64,000 nucleotides of DNA from Pseudomonas cremoris (lineage in GTDB: Bacteria; Pseudomonadota; Gammaproteobacteria; Pseudomonadales; Pseudomonadaceae), in NCBI RefSeq assembly GCF_014230465.1, contig NZ_JAAXCY010000006.1, positions 1-64,000 on the forward strand, given 5' to 3'. The position numbers and the translations under genes are program-made. How positions within the stretch are numbered: the stretch's first letter is position 1; each line of letters begins with the position of its first letter. Shown here piece after piece: positions 56,556-64,000 of the stretch. Below the pieces are notes generated by a model. It was not told the origin of the DNA and did not search any database. It was given only the letters and a program-made list of their open reading frames with translations.

Positions 56556-57107
56556 CTAGCCGCCGGTGTGGACGGCCACCGGCGGTTGGCGCGCAGTGAT
56601 ATCAAACAGCGTGTACGCCAGGGTCAAATGCTTCACATCCTTGGGCATCGCCCGGTCGACGATGAAGCGCACAGGCATCTCGATACGCTGGCCGGGTTGC
56701 AACACTTGCTGGGTGAAGCAAAAACATTCGGTCTTGTGGAAATACATCGCCGCTTCGGCCGGGGAAATGCTCGGTACGGCCTGGGCGGTCATGGCCTTGT
56801 CGGTGGGGTTGTAGGCCACAAAAAGCATCTCGGTGACGGCCCCTGGGTTGACCACCACTTCGTCGGCCTTGGAATGAAACTCCCAGACCATGTCGATAGC
56901 GTTGGTCGACAGGAATTGCACTCGCACCTGCCGCGAAGGGTCGACAACCTGCTCGCCTTCGTATTGCCCGGCGGTCTTGCCGTTGATGCCGAACGCCTTG
57001 CACATCACGTCGTAGATCGGCACCAGGGCAAAGCCGAAGGCGAACATGGCCAGCACCAGAATCAGCAGGCGCGTGACCAGGCGTTTAAGCGGCACGGAGT
57101 CAGCCAT
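56556..57107 (-). CDS. ctaG: Cytochrome c oxidase assembly protein CtaG (Cox11)
   Basis: This 183-aa protein has one anchor helix (about 10-32) and a periplasmic copper-binding domain with the CFCF motif (KTECFCFTQQ). It delivers copper to the CuB site of subunit I. ATG at 57107 follows AGGTGA; a GTG at 57116 is possible. Confidence 0.94.
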   Translation of the reverse strand: MADSVPLKRLVTRLLILVLAMFAFGFALVPIYDVMCKAFGINGKTAGQYEGEQVVDPSRQVRVQFLSTNAIDMVWEFHSKADEVVVNPGAVTEMLFVAYNPTDKAMTAQAVPSISPAEAAMYFHKTECFCFTQQVLQPGQRIEMPVRFIVDRAMPKDVKHLTLAYTLFDITARQPPVAVHTGG

Positions 57108-57149
57108 GACACTCACCTACTGTGGGAGCCGGCCGAGCGACCGAGGTGT
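57108..57149. repeat. Solitary degenerate REP half between coxA and ctaG
   Basis: TGTGGGAGCCGGCCGAGCGA at 57121-57140 keeps the GTGGGAGC end of the REP family but has no inverted partner. It may be a decayed element inside the operon. Confidence 0.45.
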
Positions 57150-58736
57150 TCATTTAACCTCCGGCGGCGTAGTAAACGTGTGATAAGGCGCCGGCGAAGG
57201 AATGCTCCACTCCAGCCCTTCAGCTCCATCCCACGGCTTGGCCGGCGCAGGTGGGCCGCCACGGATGCACTTGATCACGATGAACAGGAAGAAGATCTGC
57301 GTGGCACCAAACATAAACGCGCCAATCGACGACACCATGTTGAAGTCGGCGAATTGCAGGTTGTAATCCGGTACCCGGCGCGGCATGCCGGCCAGCCCCA
57401 CGAAGTGCATCGGGAAGAACGCCATGTTCATGCCCACGAAAGACAGCCAGAAGTGCAACTTGCCGAGGGTTTCGTCGTACATGTGGCCGGTCCATTTCGG
57501 CAGCCAATAATAGGCCGAGGCGAAGATGCCGAAGATCGCACCGGGCACCAGTACGTAATGGAAATGCGCCACCACGAAGTAGGTGTCGTGGTACTGGAAG
57601 TCCGCCGGGGCAATCGCCAGCATCAGCCCGGAGAAGCCGCCGATGGTGAACAAAATCACAAAGGCCACCGCAAACAGCATTGGCGTCTCGAACGTCAGCG
57701 AGCCTTGCCACATGGTGCTGACCCAGTTGAACACCTTGACCCCGGTCGGCACGGCAATCAGCAGCGTGGCGTACATGAAGAACAACTCGCCCACCAACGG
57801 AATGCCCACCACGAACATGTGGTGCGCCCACACGATGAAGGACAGGAACGCGATGCTCGCCGTGGCGTAGACCATCGAGGTGTAGCCGAACAATGGTTTG
57901 CGCGAGAAGGTCGGTATGATCGAGCTGACGGCGCCAAAGGCCGGCAGGATCATGATGTACACCTCGGGGTGACCGAAGAACCAGAACACATGCTGGAACA
58001 GCACCGGGTCACCGCCGCCGGCCGCACTGAAGAAGCTGGTGCCGAAGTGGATGTCCATCAGCATCATGGTCACGCAGCCCGCCAGCACCGGCATCACCGC
58101 GATCAGCAGGAACGCGGTGATCAGCCAGGTCCATACGAACAGCGGCATCTTCATCAACGTCATGCCGGGCGCGCGCAGGTTGAGGATAGTGGCGACCACG
58201 TTGATCGCGCCCATGATCGAGCTGATGCCCATCAGGTGAATCGCAAAAATGAAGAACGTCACGCTTTCCGGCGCGTAGGTGGTGGAGAGCGGGGCGTAGA
58301 AGGTCCAGCCGAAATTCGGCCCGCCACCTGGCGTGAACAGCGTGGAGACCAGCAGCAGGAACGCCGCCGGCAGCAACCAGAAGCTGAAATTGTTCATGCG
58401 CGGCAGGGCCATGTCCGGCGCGCCGATCATCAGCGGGATCATCCAGTTGGCCAGGCCGACGAACGCCGGCATCACCGCGCCGAACACCATGATCAGCCCG
58501 TGCATGGTGGTCATCTGGTTGAAAAACGCCGGCTCCACGATCTGCAAGCCCGGCTGGAACAGTTCGGCGCGGATCACCATGGCGAACGAGCCGCCGAGCA
58601 AAAACATGGTGAAGGCGAACCACAGGTACATCGTGCCGATATCTTTGTGGTTGGTAGTCAGCACCCAGCGCATCAGGCCTTTGGCGGGGCCGTGGGCATG
58701 GTCGGCGTGACCATGGTCATCGATCACAGTGCTCAT
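57150..58736 (-). CDS. coxA: Cytochrome c oxidase subunit I
   Basis: This 528-aa catalytic subunit has twelve helices. Heme a and heme a3/CuB ligand regions are visible: TMHGLIMVF, the CuB His-Tyr loop WFFGHPEVYIMILP, AHHMFVVG and VAHFHYVL. It reduces oxygen to water and pumps protons. AGGAG lies before the ATG. It follows coxB by 58 bp. Confidence 0.97.
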   Translation of the reverse strand: MSTVIDDHGHADHAHGPAKGLMRWVLTTNHKDIGTMYLWFAFTMFLLGGSFAMVIRAELFQPGLQIVEPAFFNQMTTMHGLIMVFGAVMPAFVGLANWMIPLMIGAPDMALPRMNNFSFWLLPAAFLLLVSTLFTPGGGPNFGWTFYAPLSTTYAPESVTFFIFAIHLMGISSIMGAINVVATILNLRAPGMTLMKMPLFVWTWLITAFLLIAVMPVLAGCVTMMLMDIHFGTSFFSAAGGGDPVLFQHVFWFFGHPEVYIMILPAFGAVSSIIPTFSRKPLFGYTSMVYATASIAFLSFIVWAHHMFVVGIPLVGELFFMYATLLIAVPTGVKVFNWVSTMWQGSLTFETPMLFAVAFVILFTIGGFSGLMLAIAPADFQYHDTYFVVAHFHYVLVPGAIFGIFASAYYWLPKWTGHMYDETLGKLHFWLSFVGMNMAFFPMHFVGLAGMPRRVPDYNLQFADFNMVSSIGAFMFGATQIFFLFIVIKCIRGGPPAPAKPWDGAEGLEWSIPSPAPYHTFTTPPEVK

Positions 58737-58794
58737 GGCCGTTCTCCTGCAAGCGAGTGGGCGGGGCGGTTCGGGGCATAGGCTCTGAGCGCGG

Positions 58795-59922
58795 TCATTT
58801 GCTTTCTGCCTGTTTCAAAGCCAGCACATCCTTGGGCGTGACCATGTCGCCTTTGTTGTTGCCCCAGGCGTTGCGTTCGTAGGTCACCACGGCGGCGATA
58901 TCCACTTCCGACAACTGCTTGCCGAAGGCGGCCATGGCGGTGCCGGGTTTGCCGAAGTAGACGCGGTGCAGGTGGTCTTCCTTAGCTCCAGTGGCAATCG
59001 GCGAGCCCTTCAGCGCCGGGAACATCGGCGGCAGGCCTTGGCCTTCAGCCTGGTGACAGGCCACGCAGGTGGTGTGGTAGACCTTGTCGCCACGGGCCAC
59101 CAGTTCTTCCAGCGTCCACTCTTTGGAGGTCAACTCTTTGAGCTTGGCGGCTTCTTCCTTACGCTCGCCGAGCCAGGTGTCGTAGTCCGCTTTGGACTTG
59201 ACCTCGACCACGATGGGCATGAAACCGTGGTCCTTGCCGCACAGTTCGGCGCACTGGCCACGGTAGATGCCGGGCTTCTCGACGCGGGTCCAGGCCTCGT
59301 TGACGAAGCCGGGGATCGCATCGCGCTTGACCGCAAAGGCCGGCACCCACCAGGAGTGGATCACGTCGGCAGCCGTCACCAGGAAACGCACCTTGGCCCC
59401 TACCGGCAACACCAGCGGCTGGTCGACTTCCAACAGGTAATGTTCGCCTTTCACGGCCTGGTTATGGATCTGCTCGGCGGGCGTGGCCAGGTTGCTGAAG
59501 AACTCCACGTCCTGGCCCAGGTATTTGTAATGCCACTTCCACTGATAGCCGGTGACCTGGATATCGATATCCGATTCACTGCTGTCGTAGATATTGATCA
59601 GGGTCTTGGTTGCCGGAATGGCCATGGCCACCAGGATCAGCAAGGGCACCACGGTCCAGAGGATTTCCACGGTCGTGCTCTCGTGGAACTTCGCCGCCAC
59701 CTGGCCCGTGGACCGGCGGTGCAGGATCATCGACCAGAACATCGCGCCAAACACGACGATGCCGATCACCACACAAATCCAGAAAATGGTCATGTGCAGG
59801 TCAAACACGGCGTGACTGACTTCTGTAGCCCCTGGCGCCATATTCGTTGTCCAGGCGGCGTGCGCCTGGCCGAATACCGACCACAACAGGAGGCCCATCC
59901 AAACATGTGGATGTCGCGTCAT
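58795..59922 (-). CDS. coxB: Cytochrome c oxidase subunit II with fused cytochrome c domain
   Basis: This 375-aa subunit has a signal peptide, two membrane helices (about 42-66 and 88-110), a CuA domain with ligands His189, Cys224, Cys228, His232 and Met235 (CAELCGKDHGFM), and a C-terminal c-type heme domain with CVACH at 286-290. It is therefore a caa3-type subunit that brings its own heme c. It is the first gene of the cox cluster. Confidence 0.96.
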   Translation of the reverse strand: MTRHPHVWMGLLLWSVFGQAHAAWTTNMAPGATEVSHAVFDLHMTIFWICVVIGIVVFGAMFWSMILHRRSTGQVAAKFHESTTVEILWTVVPLLILVAMAIPATKTLINIYDSSESDIDIQVTGYQWKWHYKYLGQDVEFFSNLATPAEQIHNQAVKGEHYLLEVDQPLVLPVGAKVRFLVTAADVIHSWWVPAFAVKRDAIPGFVNEAWTRVEKPGIYRGQCAELCGKDHGFMPIVVEVKSKADYDTWLGERKEEAAKLKELTSKEWTLEELVARGDKVYHTTCVACHQAEGQGLPPMFPALKGSPIATGAKEDHLHRVYFGKPGTAMAAFGKQLSEVDIAAVVTYERNAWGNNKGDMVTPKDVLALKQAESK

Positions 59923-60289
59923 TGCGGGTTCCCCTTATCGTTCTTGTTATCCCGCCGGTTTGCACCTGCGTCGAAGGGAGCGGCTTCCATACTGCTTACA
60001 ACCGCTTAGCCTCACCTGCTTATGCAGTCTGGCGTCATCAGCTAATTGCGTACAAACCCGAGTATAGACAGGCTCTGCAACCCCGCAATGTGTAGGGACA
60101 AATGAGTAAAAACGGACGGGCGGAGCCAATAAAACCGGGGGCGGAATCGTTTATCCGACGAACGATGGCAATTCGATATAACAGGGGCGCATAACCATGA
60201 AATAATTATGACAAATGCGTCTTAGGCGCTCGTATAAACGAGCTACCTTATCCTCTCCCTTTTCCTACGCCTGCATCACTGGAGCCTTC
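59923..60289. promoter_or_regulatory. Divergent promoter region of the cox cluster
   Basis: A 367-bp gap without a gene. It should hold the cox promoter (minus) and that of the hypothetical gene (plus). A perfect dyad GCTCGT-ATAA-ACGAGC lies at 60228-60243, 46 bp before the plus-strand start. I could not identify sigma-factor boxes with confidence. Confidence 0.4.
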
Positions 60290-60937
60290 ATGAACACCGC
60301 CGCATTGCGCGAGCAGATTTCCCGTGCCCATCAACACGAAGCCAGCACGGGCCAGCTTGCCCAGCAACTGGAAACCCAATTGCCGCACCTGCATTCGGCC
60401 ATCTCCCTGGCTGACGGTGATCGCAACATCGTTATGACCCGCTTCGTCACCGCCTACATCGACCTCGTCCCGGATTTGCTCGACGCCGCCAACGACGTGG
60501 CCCGCGAGGCCGGCATCGAAAGCCAGATCAAGCCGGTGCTGAAAATTGCCGAGCATTTCTTCCTGCAACCGCCCGCGATCTTGGCCGGCCATGTAGGGCT
60601 CGATGGTCTGCTGGACGAAGCCTACCTGGCTCACCGTTTGGTGGAAGAGGTCAACGATCTGTATATCAAGCACTTCGGTCAGCCGTTGATTCCGGCGGAC
60701 ACTACCGTGGCCAACCTGATCGCCCACCAACTGATCGGCGAAGCATTCGCCAACCAATTGGATGAAGCGGTGCATTTGGCAGTGGATGAGATGCTCAACG
60801 AAGACAGCTTTGCGCTGGAGTCGGTGGAGGCCTACCGCGAGACGCTCAAGAGCCCGAATACAGAAGCGGCGTGGAAGCGTTGGCCGTGCTTGTCACGCCA
60901 GCTTGGGGTTGAGTTGGCCCTGGATCAGCCGGCCTGA
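60290..60937 (+). CDS. Conserved hypothetical soluble protein
   Basis: This 215-aa protein has no signal peptide, membrane helix or known motif. It appears all-helical, acidic, and contains HLHSAISLADGDRNIVMTRFVTAYIDLVPDLLDAA. ATG at 60290 follows GGAG; the open frame starts further up at 60215. It is divergent from coxB, and from memory a homologue (PA0104) holds the same place in P. aeruginosa. Function unknown. Confidence 0.75.
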   Translation: MNTAALREQISRAHQHEASTGQLAQQLETQLPHLHSAISLADGDRNIVMTRFVTAYIDLVPDLLDAANDVAREAGIESQIKPVLKIAEHFFLQPPAILAGHVGLDGLLDEAYLAHRLVEEVNDLYIKHFGQPLIPADTTVANLIAHQLIGEAFANQLDEAVHLAVDEMLNEDSFALESVEAYRETLKSPNTEAAWKRWPCLSRQLGVELALDQPA

Positions 60938-60960
60938 TTTTCCAGCCTCATAGCGATCAA

Positions 60961-61013
60961 ATGTGGGAGCGGCGGTGCGAGCAAGTCGAATCGTCGCACC
61001 GCCGCTCCCACAT
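60961..61013. repeat. Variant REP hairpin, possible terminator
   Basis: ATGTGGGAGCGGCGGTGCGA and its perfect inverted copy 13 bp away form a 20-bp stem, followed on the plus strand by TTTTT. It shares GTGGGAGCGG with the REP family but the rest differs (GGTGCGA, not GCTTGCTCGC). It lies between convergent genes and may end the hypothetical gene. Confidence 0.82.
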
Positions 61014-61029
61014 TTTTGATCCGGTTTCG

Positions 61030-62565
61030 TCAGCTAGTCGGGGCCGTGGAACCTATCCCTGTAGTCATACGCACCCGACCTTCCAACCGTCGCTTCAACC
61101 CACGCGCCTCGATTACCAGCTTCGAGCCTTTCGCCGCGTTGGCTCGCCCCCATTCCTCCAGCAGCTCCAGGCAGGAATGGTCGATGTAACTCAGGTTGTT
61201 CAGCGGCACATGCACCGTGGTCCCCGCCGGTACCGTCGACAGCACCTGGGTCAGTGCCGGCACTTTCAAAAAGGTCGCCGCACCGGTCAATCGCAGCTCC
61301 ATCTCACCGTTCTGGGGCAAATCAATCAGGCTGACTTTCAAGCGTGAAGCCTTGAACGCCAACTTCACCAACGTCAGCCCGAAGCCCACCAGTACACCGG
61401 TCAGCAGGTCGGTGAAGATGATTGCCAGCGCAGTGGCGGCATAAGTAAACATCGGCATCCGCCCATATCGCCCCAAGGCCTTGAACGCTTTGAGGTCCAC
61501 CAGCTTGATCCCGGTGTACACCAGCACACCCGCCAGGCTCGCCACCGGAATGCTTTGCAGCACGCTCGACAGCAACAAAACGAACGCCAGCAGCCACAGG
61601 CCATGGAACATCGCCGACAGCCGCGTGGTGGCGCCCGCCTGTACGTTGGCCGAGCTGCGTACGATCACGCCGGTCATCGGCAACGCGCCGACCAGGCCGC
61701 AGAGCATGTTGCCGACACCTTGGGCGGACAATTCCTTGTCGAAATCAGAACGCTGGCCGCTGTGCATGCGGTCAACCGCGGCGGCGGAAAGCAGGGTTTC
61801 CGCACTGGCGATAAACGCCACGGCAAAAGCCGCGATCAACAATTGCGGATCAGCCAGGTTCAGCAGGTCGCTGGGGCGCAGCCAGTCGATAGCATCGGCG
61901 AGGTTTTCCGGGACTTCCACACGCTTGACCTGCAACGCCAGCAGCAGACTGACCGCAGTGGTCAGGCCCACGCCCAGCAGGGCGCCGGGTACAAAACGCA
62001 GGCGTGCCGGGCGCAATTTGTCCCACAGGTACATCACCAGCATGGTCGACAACCCAAGCAAACCTGCCTGCCAACCCAGGCTTGGAATGGCCTGTGCCAC
62101 TGCCGCCGGAAAGCCTGCCAGGTTATCCAGCCCGGAAGGCTTGGGCGCGCCATCGAGCATCACATGGATCTGCGACAGCACAATCAGCACACCGATCCCC
62201 GCCAGCATGCCGTAGACCACCGCCGGCGCCGTAACACGAAACCAGCAGCCCAGGCGCAGGCGCCCCGCCACCAGTTGCAGGAAGCCCGCCAGCAGCAGAA
62301 TCGGCCCGAGCATCAACATGCCGTGCTGGCGCACCAACTCGAACACCAACACCGCCAAGCCTGCCGCCGGACCACTGACCTGCAAAGGCGATCCCGCCAG
62401 CCAACCCACCACCAAGCCCCCGATGATGCCAGTAATCAGGCCCTTGGCCGGCGGCATCCCGGACGCAATCGCGATCCCCATGCACAAGGGCAGGGCGACC
62501 AGAAACACAACCACGGAGGCGAGCAGCTCCCGTGGCAGTACAGCTTTCAATTGAGCAGCACGCAT
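61030..62565 (-). CDS. SulP family inorganic anion transporter
   Basis: This 511-aa protein has a SulP membrane domain (about 10-400; LVALPLCMGIAIASGMPPAKGLITGIIGGLVVG) and a C-terminal STAS domain (about 415-500; VHVPLNNLSYIDHSCLELLEEWG). Members carry sulfate, bicarbonate and other anions. The carbonic anhydrase gene lies 85 bp upstream in the same direction, which favours bicarbonate as substrate. Confidence 0.87.
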   Translation of the reverse strand: MRAAQLKAVLPRELLASVVVFLVALPLCMGIAIASGMPPAKGLITGIIGGLVVGWLAGSPLQVSGPAAGLAVLVFELVRQHGMLMLGPILLLAGFLQLVAGRLRLGCWFRVTAPAVVYGMLAGIGVLIVLSQIHVMLDGAPKPSGLDNLAGFPAAVAQAIPSLGWQAGLLGLSTMLVMYLWDKLRPARLRFVPGALLGVGLTTAVSLLLALQVKRVEVPENLADAIDWLRPSDLLNLADPQLLIAAFAVAFIASAETLLSAAAVDRMHSGQRSDFDKELSAQGVGNMLCGLVGALPMTGVIVRSSANVQAGATTRLSAMFHGLWLLAFVLLLSSVLQSIPVASLAGVLVYTGIKLVDLKAFKALGRYGRMPMFTYAATALAIIFTDLLTGVLVGFGLTLVKLAFKASRLKVSLIDLPQNGEMELRLTGAATFLKVPALTQVLSTVPAGTTVHVPLNNLSYIDHSCLELLEEWGRANAAKGSKLVIEARGLKRRLEGRVRMTTGIGSTAPTS

Positions 62566-62650
62566 GATGACTCTCCCGAGGCATTCGCCGGGCGTGGCAA
62601 CGCCTGGCTGCTCTAATGGCAGCCATCGCGTTACCCGGCAGGGAAGTGTT

Positions 62651-63382
62651 TTAGAAGCGCGCTTTAGGCGTCGCGGAAGGAATCGGGCCTTCGCCGCTCA
62701 AGGGTCGAAACGCCGATTGATCCGCATCGTAGGCCCGGATCTCGCTGGTCTCGATGTTGTAGATCCAACCATGGATAAACAAATGACCATTGGCCATGCG
62801 CGAAGCCACGGAAGGGTGGGTGCGCAGATGTTGCAGCTGGGCGATGACGTTTTCTTCGGTCAGCACCTTCATGCTCTCGCCTTCATTGGCGCAGTCGCAG
62901 TTGTCGTGAACCATGGTCTTGGCGACCTCGGCATGCCGCAGCCAAGCCTTGACCGTCGGCATCTTCTCCAGGCTATCGGGGTTGAGCACCGCGCGCATGG
63001 CACCGCAATCGGAATGCCCGCAGACAATGATGTGCTGCACGCCCAACGCCAATACGGCGTACTCGATGGCCGTCGACACACCGCCGTTCATCTGCCCATA
63101 AGGCGGCACCACGTTGCCGACGTTACGGGTCACGAACAGATCACCCGGGGAGCTTTGGGTGATCAGCTCGGGCACGATGCGCGAGTCGGCACAGGTAATG
63201 AACATCGCCCGCGGGCTCTGGGCCGTGGCGAGTTTCTTGAAGAGTTCTTCCTGCTGGGGGAAGACGTCGTGATGGAAATGCAAAAAGCCGTCAACGATAT
63301 GCTGCAGCGCTGCATCGGCGGATTCCGCCACCTGAGGGGCTGAAGCCGACGCAGCCAACGGCTGTTTATCCTTGTCACTCAT
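62651..63382 (-). CDS. Beta-class carbonic anhydrase
   Basis: This 243-aa zinc enzyme interconverts CO2 and bicarbonate. Zinc ligands Cys64 (TCADSR, with Asp66-Arg68 dyad), His123 and Cys126 (CGHSDCG) are intact. The N-terminal 20 residues are Ala/Ser-rich and polar, not a signal peptide, so it is cytoplasmic. GAGGAT lies before the ATG. It probably forms an operon with the SulP gene. Confidence 0.92.
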   Translation of the reverse strand: MSDKDKQPLAASASAPQVAESADAALQHIVDGFLHFHHDVFPQQEELFKKLATAQSPRAMFITCADSRIVPELITQSSPGDLFVTRNVGNVVPPYGQMNGGVSTAIEYAVLALGVQHIIVCGHSDCGAMRAVLNPDSLEKMPTVKAWLRHAEVAKTMVHDNCDCANEGESMKVLTEENVIAQLQHLRTHPSVASRMANGHLFIHGWIYNIETSEIRAYDADQSAFRPLSGEGPIPSATPKARF

Positions 63383-63560
63383 GATTCATCCTCTTGATTA
63401 ATGCAGGGGAGTGTTCAGGTTAGTCCGGCGCCAAGCAGAAAAATTTCCTACAACGACGACGCCGACTCGTCAGTCACTCGATGAACAAGGTAACCGCCGA
63501 AACTTAACTCAAACTGAATGAACCGCTCTATAACGCGGCTTTCAGTGATGTCATAACGCG

Positions 63561-63580
63561 ACTATTCCTACAGGAATAGT
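63561..63580. promoter_or_regulatory. Dyad ACTATTCCT-AC-AGGAATAGT
   Basis: A perfect 9-bp inverted repeat with a 2-bp centre, 18 bp past the stop of the radical SAM gene and 178 bp upstream of the carbonic anhydrase start. No T-run follows on the minus strand, so it is more likely an operator than a terminator. Confidence 0.4.
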
Positions 63581-63598
63581 GCGTTCTTCCCTATCAGT

Positions 63599-64000
63599 CT
63601 ACAACAATGCCATCTGCCTGCCCGGAGGGCAGAACGCCGTGCAGTCCAGATTGAAACCCTCCCGACGATTGAGCCCCAACCGCTTGATCGCCTTGCTGAA
63701 GCGCTGGGCCAGCAAATCGGCAAACGGCCCCTCGCCACGCATGCGCACGCCGAAGCGACTGTCGTATACCTCGCCCCCGCGTACCTGGCGCACCAGGCTC
63801 ATCACATGGGCCGCGCGCTGAGGGTAATGCGCCGCCAGCCACTCCTCGAACAGCGGCGCCACCTCCAGCGGCAGGCGCAGCATCATGTACGCCGCACTTT
63901 GCGCGCCGGCTGCATGGGCTTCTGCGAGCAGGCTCTCCAGCTCACTGTCGTTGATCATCGGGATCATCGGCGAACACAGCACGCCCACCGGGATGCCCGC
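63599..64000 (-). CDS. PA0069-family radical SAM protein, C-terminal part
   Basis: The frame is open to the window edge, so the N-terminus with the CxxxCxxC cluster motif lies outside. The visible 133 residues include GVLCSPMIPMINDSELESLL, the late radical SAM barrel segment, AYMMLRLPLEVAPLFEEWL and a C-terminal tail FCPPGRQMALL. This matches the SplB-like Rv2578c/PA0069 group, whose substrate is unknown to me. Confidence 0.82.
   Translation of the reverse strand, partial: AGIPVGVLCSPMIPMINDSELESLLAEAHAAGAQSAAYMMLRLPLEVAPLFEEWLAAHYPQRAAHVMSLVRQVRGGEVYDSRFGVRMRGEGPFADLLAQRFSKAIKRLGLNRREGFNLDCTAFCPPGRQMALL

Noticed and set aside
56568..58781. 737-codon open frame on the plus strand opposite ctaG and coxA
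   Set aside because: It is a G+C-bias shadow of two certain genes on the minus strand; it is His/Arg/Gln-rich with no fold-like pattern. The same holds for other long antisense frames (for example 4405-5661, 5625-6986, 61555-62616).
1..64000. Mobile elements, prophage, CRISPR arrays, tRNA genes
   Set aside because: I saw no transposase, integrase, phage structural gene, repeat-spacer array or cloverleaf. REP doublets are the only repeats found.

Overview
The window is chromosomal DNA from a Pseudomonas, most likely of the P. fluorescens group. The reasons are G+C-rich coding sequence, dense REP doublets built on GAGCGGGCTTGCTCGC, an rRNA leader of Pseudomonas type, and gene order that, from memory, matches PAO1 blocks PA0446-0448, PA0195-0196, PA5445, PA5479-5505, PA0114-0102 and PA0069. 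I see no prophage, insertion sequence, CRISPR array or tRNA gene.

Layout. Bases 1-480 are the promoter and leader region of an rRNA operon that runs off the left edge on the minus strand, with three tandem promoters and boxA. Next come the glutarate/lysine catabolic genes gcdG-gcdH with the divergent regulator gcdR, the transhydrogenase operon pntAA-pntAB-pntB, and a CoA-transferase. An accessory stretch (9.0-13.1 kb) holds two DUF1127 genes behind a dense set of shared operator-like sites, then three DUF2388 paralogues coupled to a large HELTH/DUF4105 envelope protein. Transport genes follow: CitMHS citrate carrier, TerC, Na/Pi carrier, an M16 peptidase, DUF5924, a four-gene MCE lipid-transport operon, an SpmA-SpmB fusion and gltP.

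From 26.4 kb the order is close to PAO1 PA5479-5505: a 47-codon gene with its own terminator, an Ivy-like protein with DUF1328, algB-kinB (alginate/virulence control), ampDh2, a diguanylate cyclase with an EEP hydrolase, dsbA, two c-type cytochromes, engB, the sRNA gene ersA behind a sigma-22 type promoter, polA, thrB, the zinc regulon (znuA, zur-znuC-znuB), a lipoprotein, katE and metNIQ. At 51.4 kb a REP doublet marks the switch to the aa3 cytochrome c oxidase cluster (coxB, coxA, ctaG, coxC, SURF1, an extra SCO-like gene, ctaA, cyoE, SCO), which contains one small gene on the opposite strand. A hypothetical protein, a SulP carrier, a beta carbonic anhydrase and the C-terminal part of a radical SAM protein close the window.

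Most genes are ordinary core functions. The parts that deserve a second look are the DUF2388x3-DUF4105 operon, the DUF1127 control region, the unannotated 47-aa gene, a Pro/Arg-rich leader peptide before the citrate carrier, ersA, and the placement of REP doublets in gaps between convergent genes.
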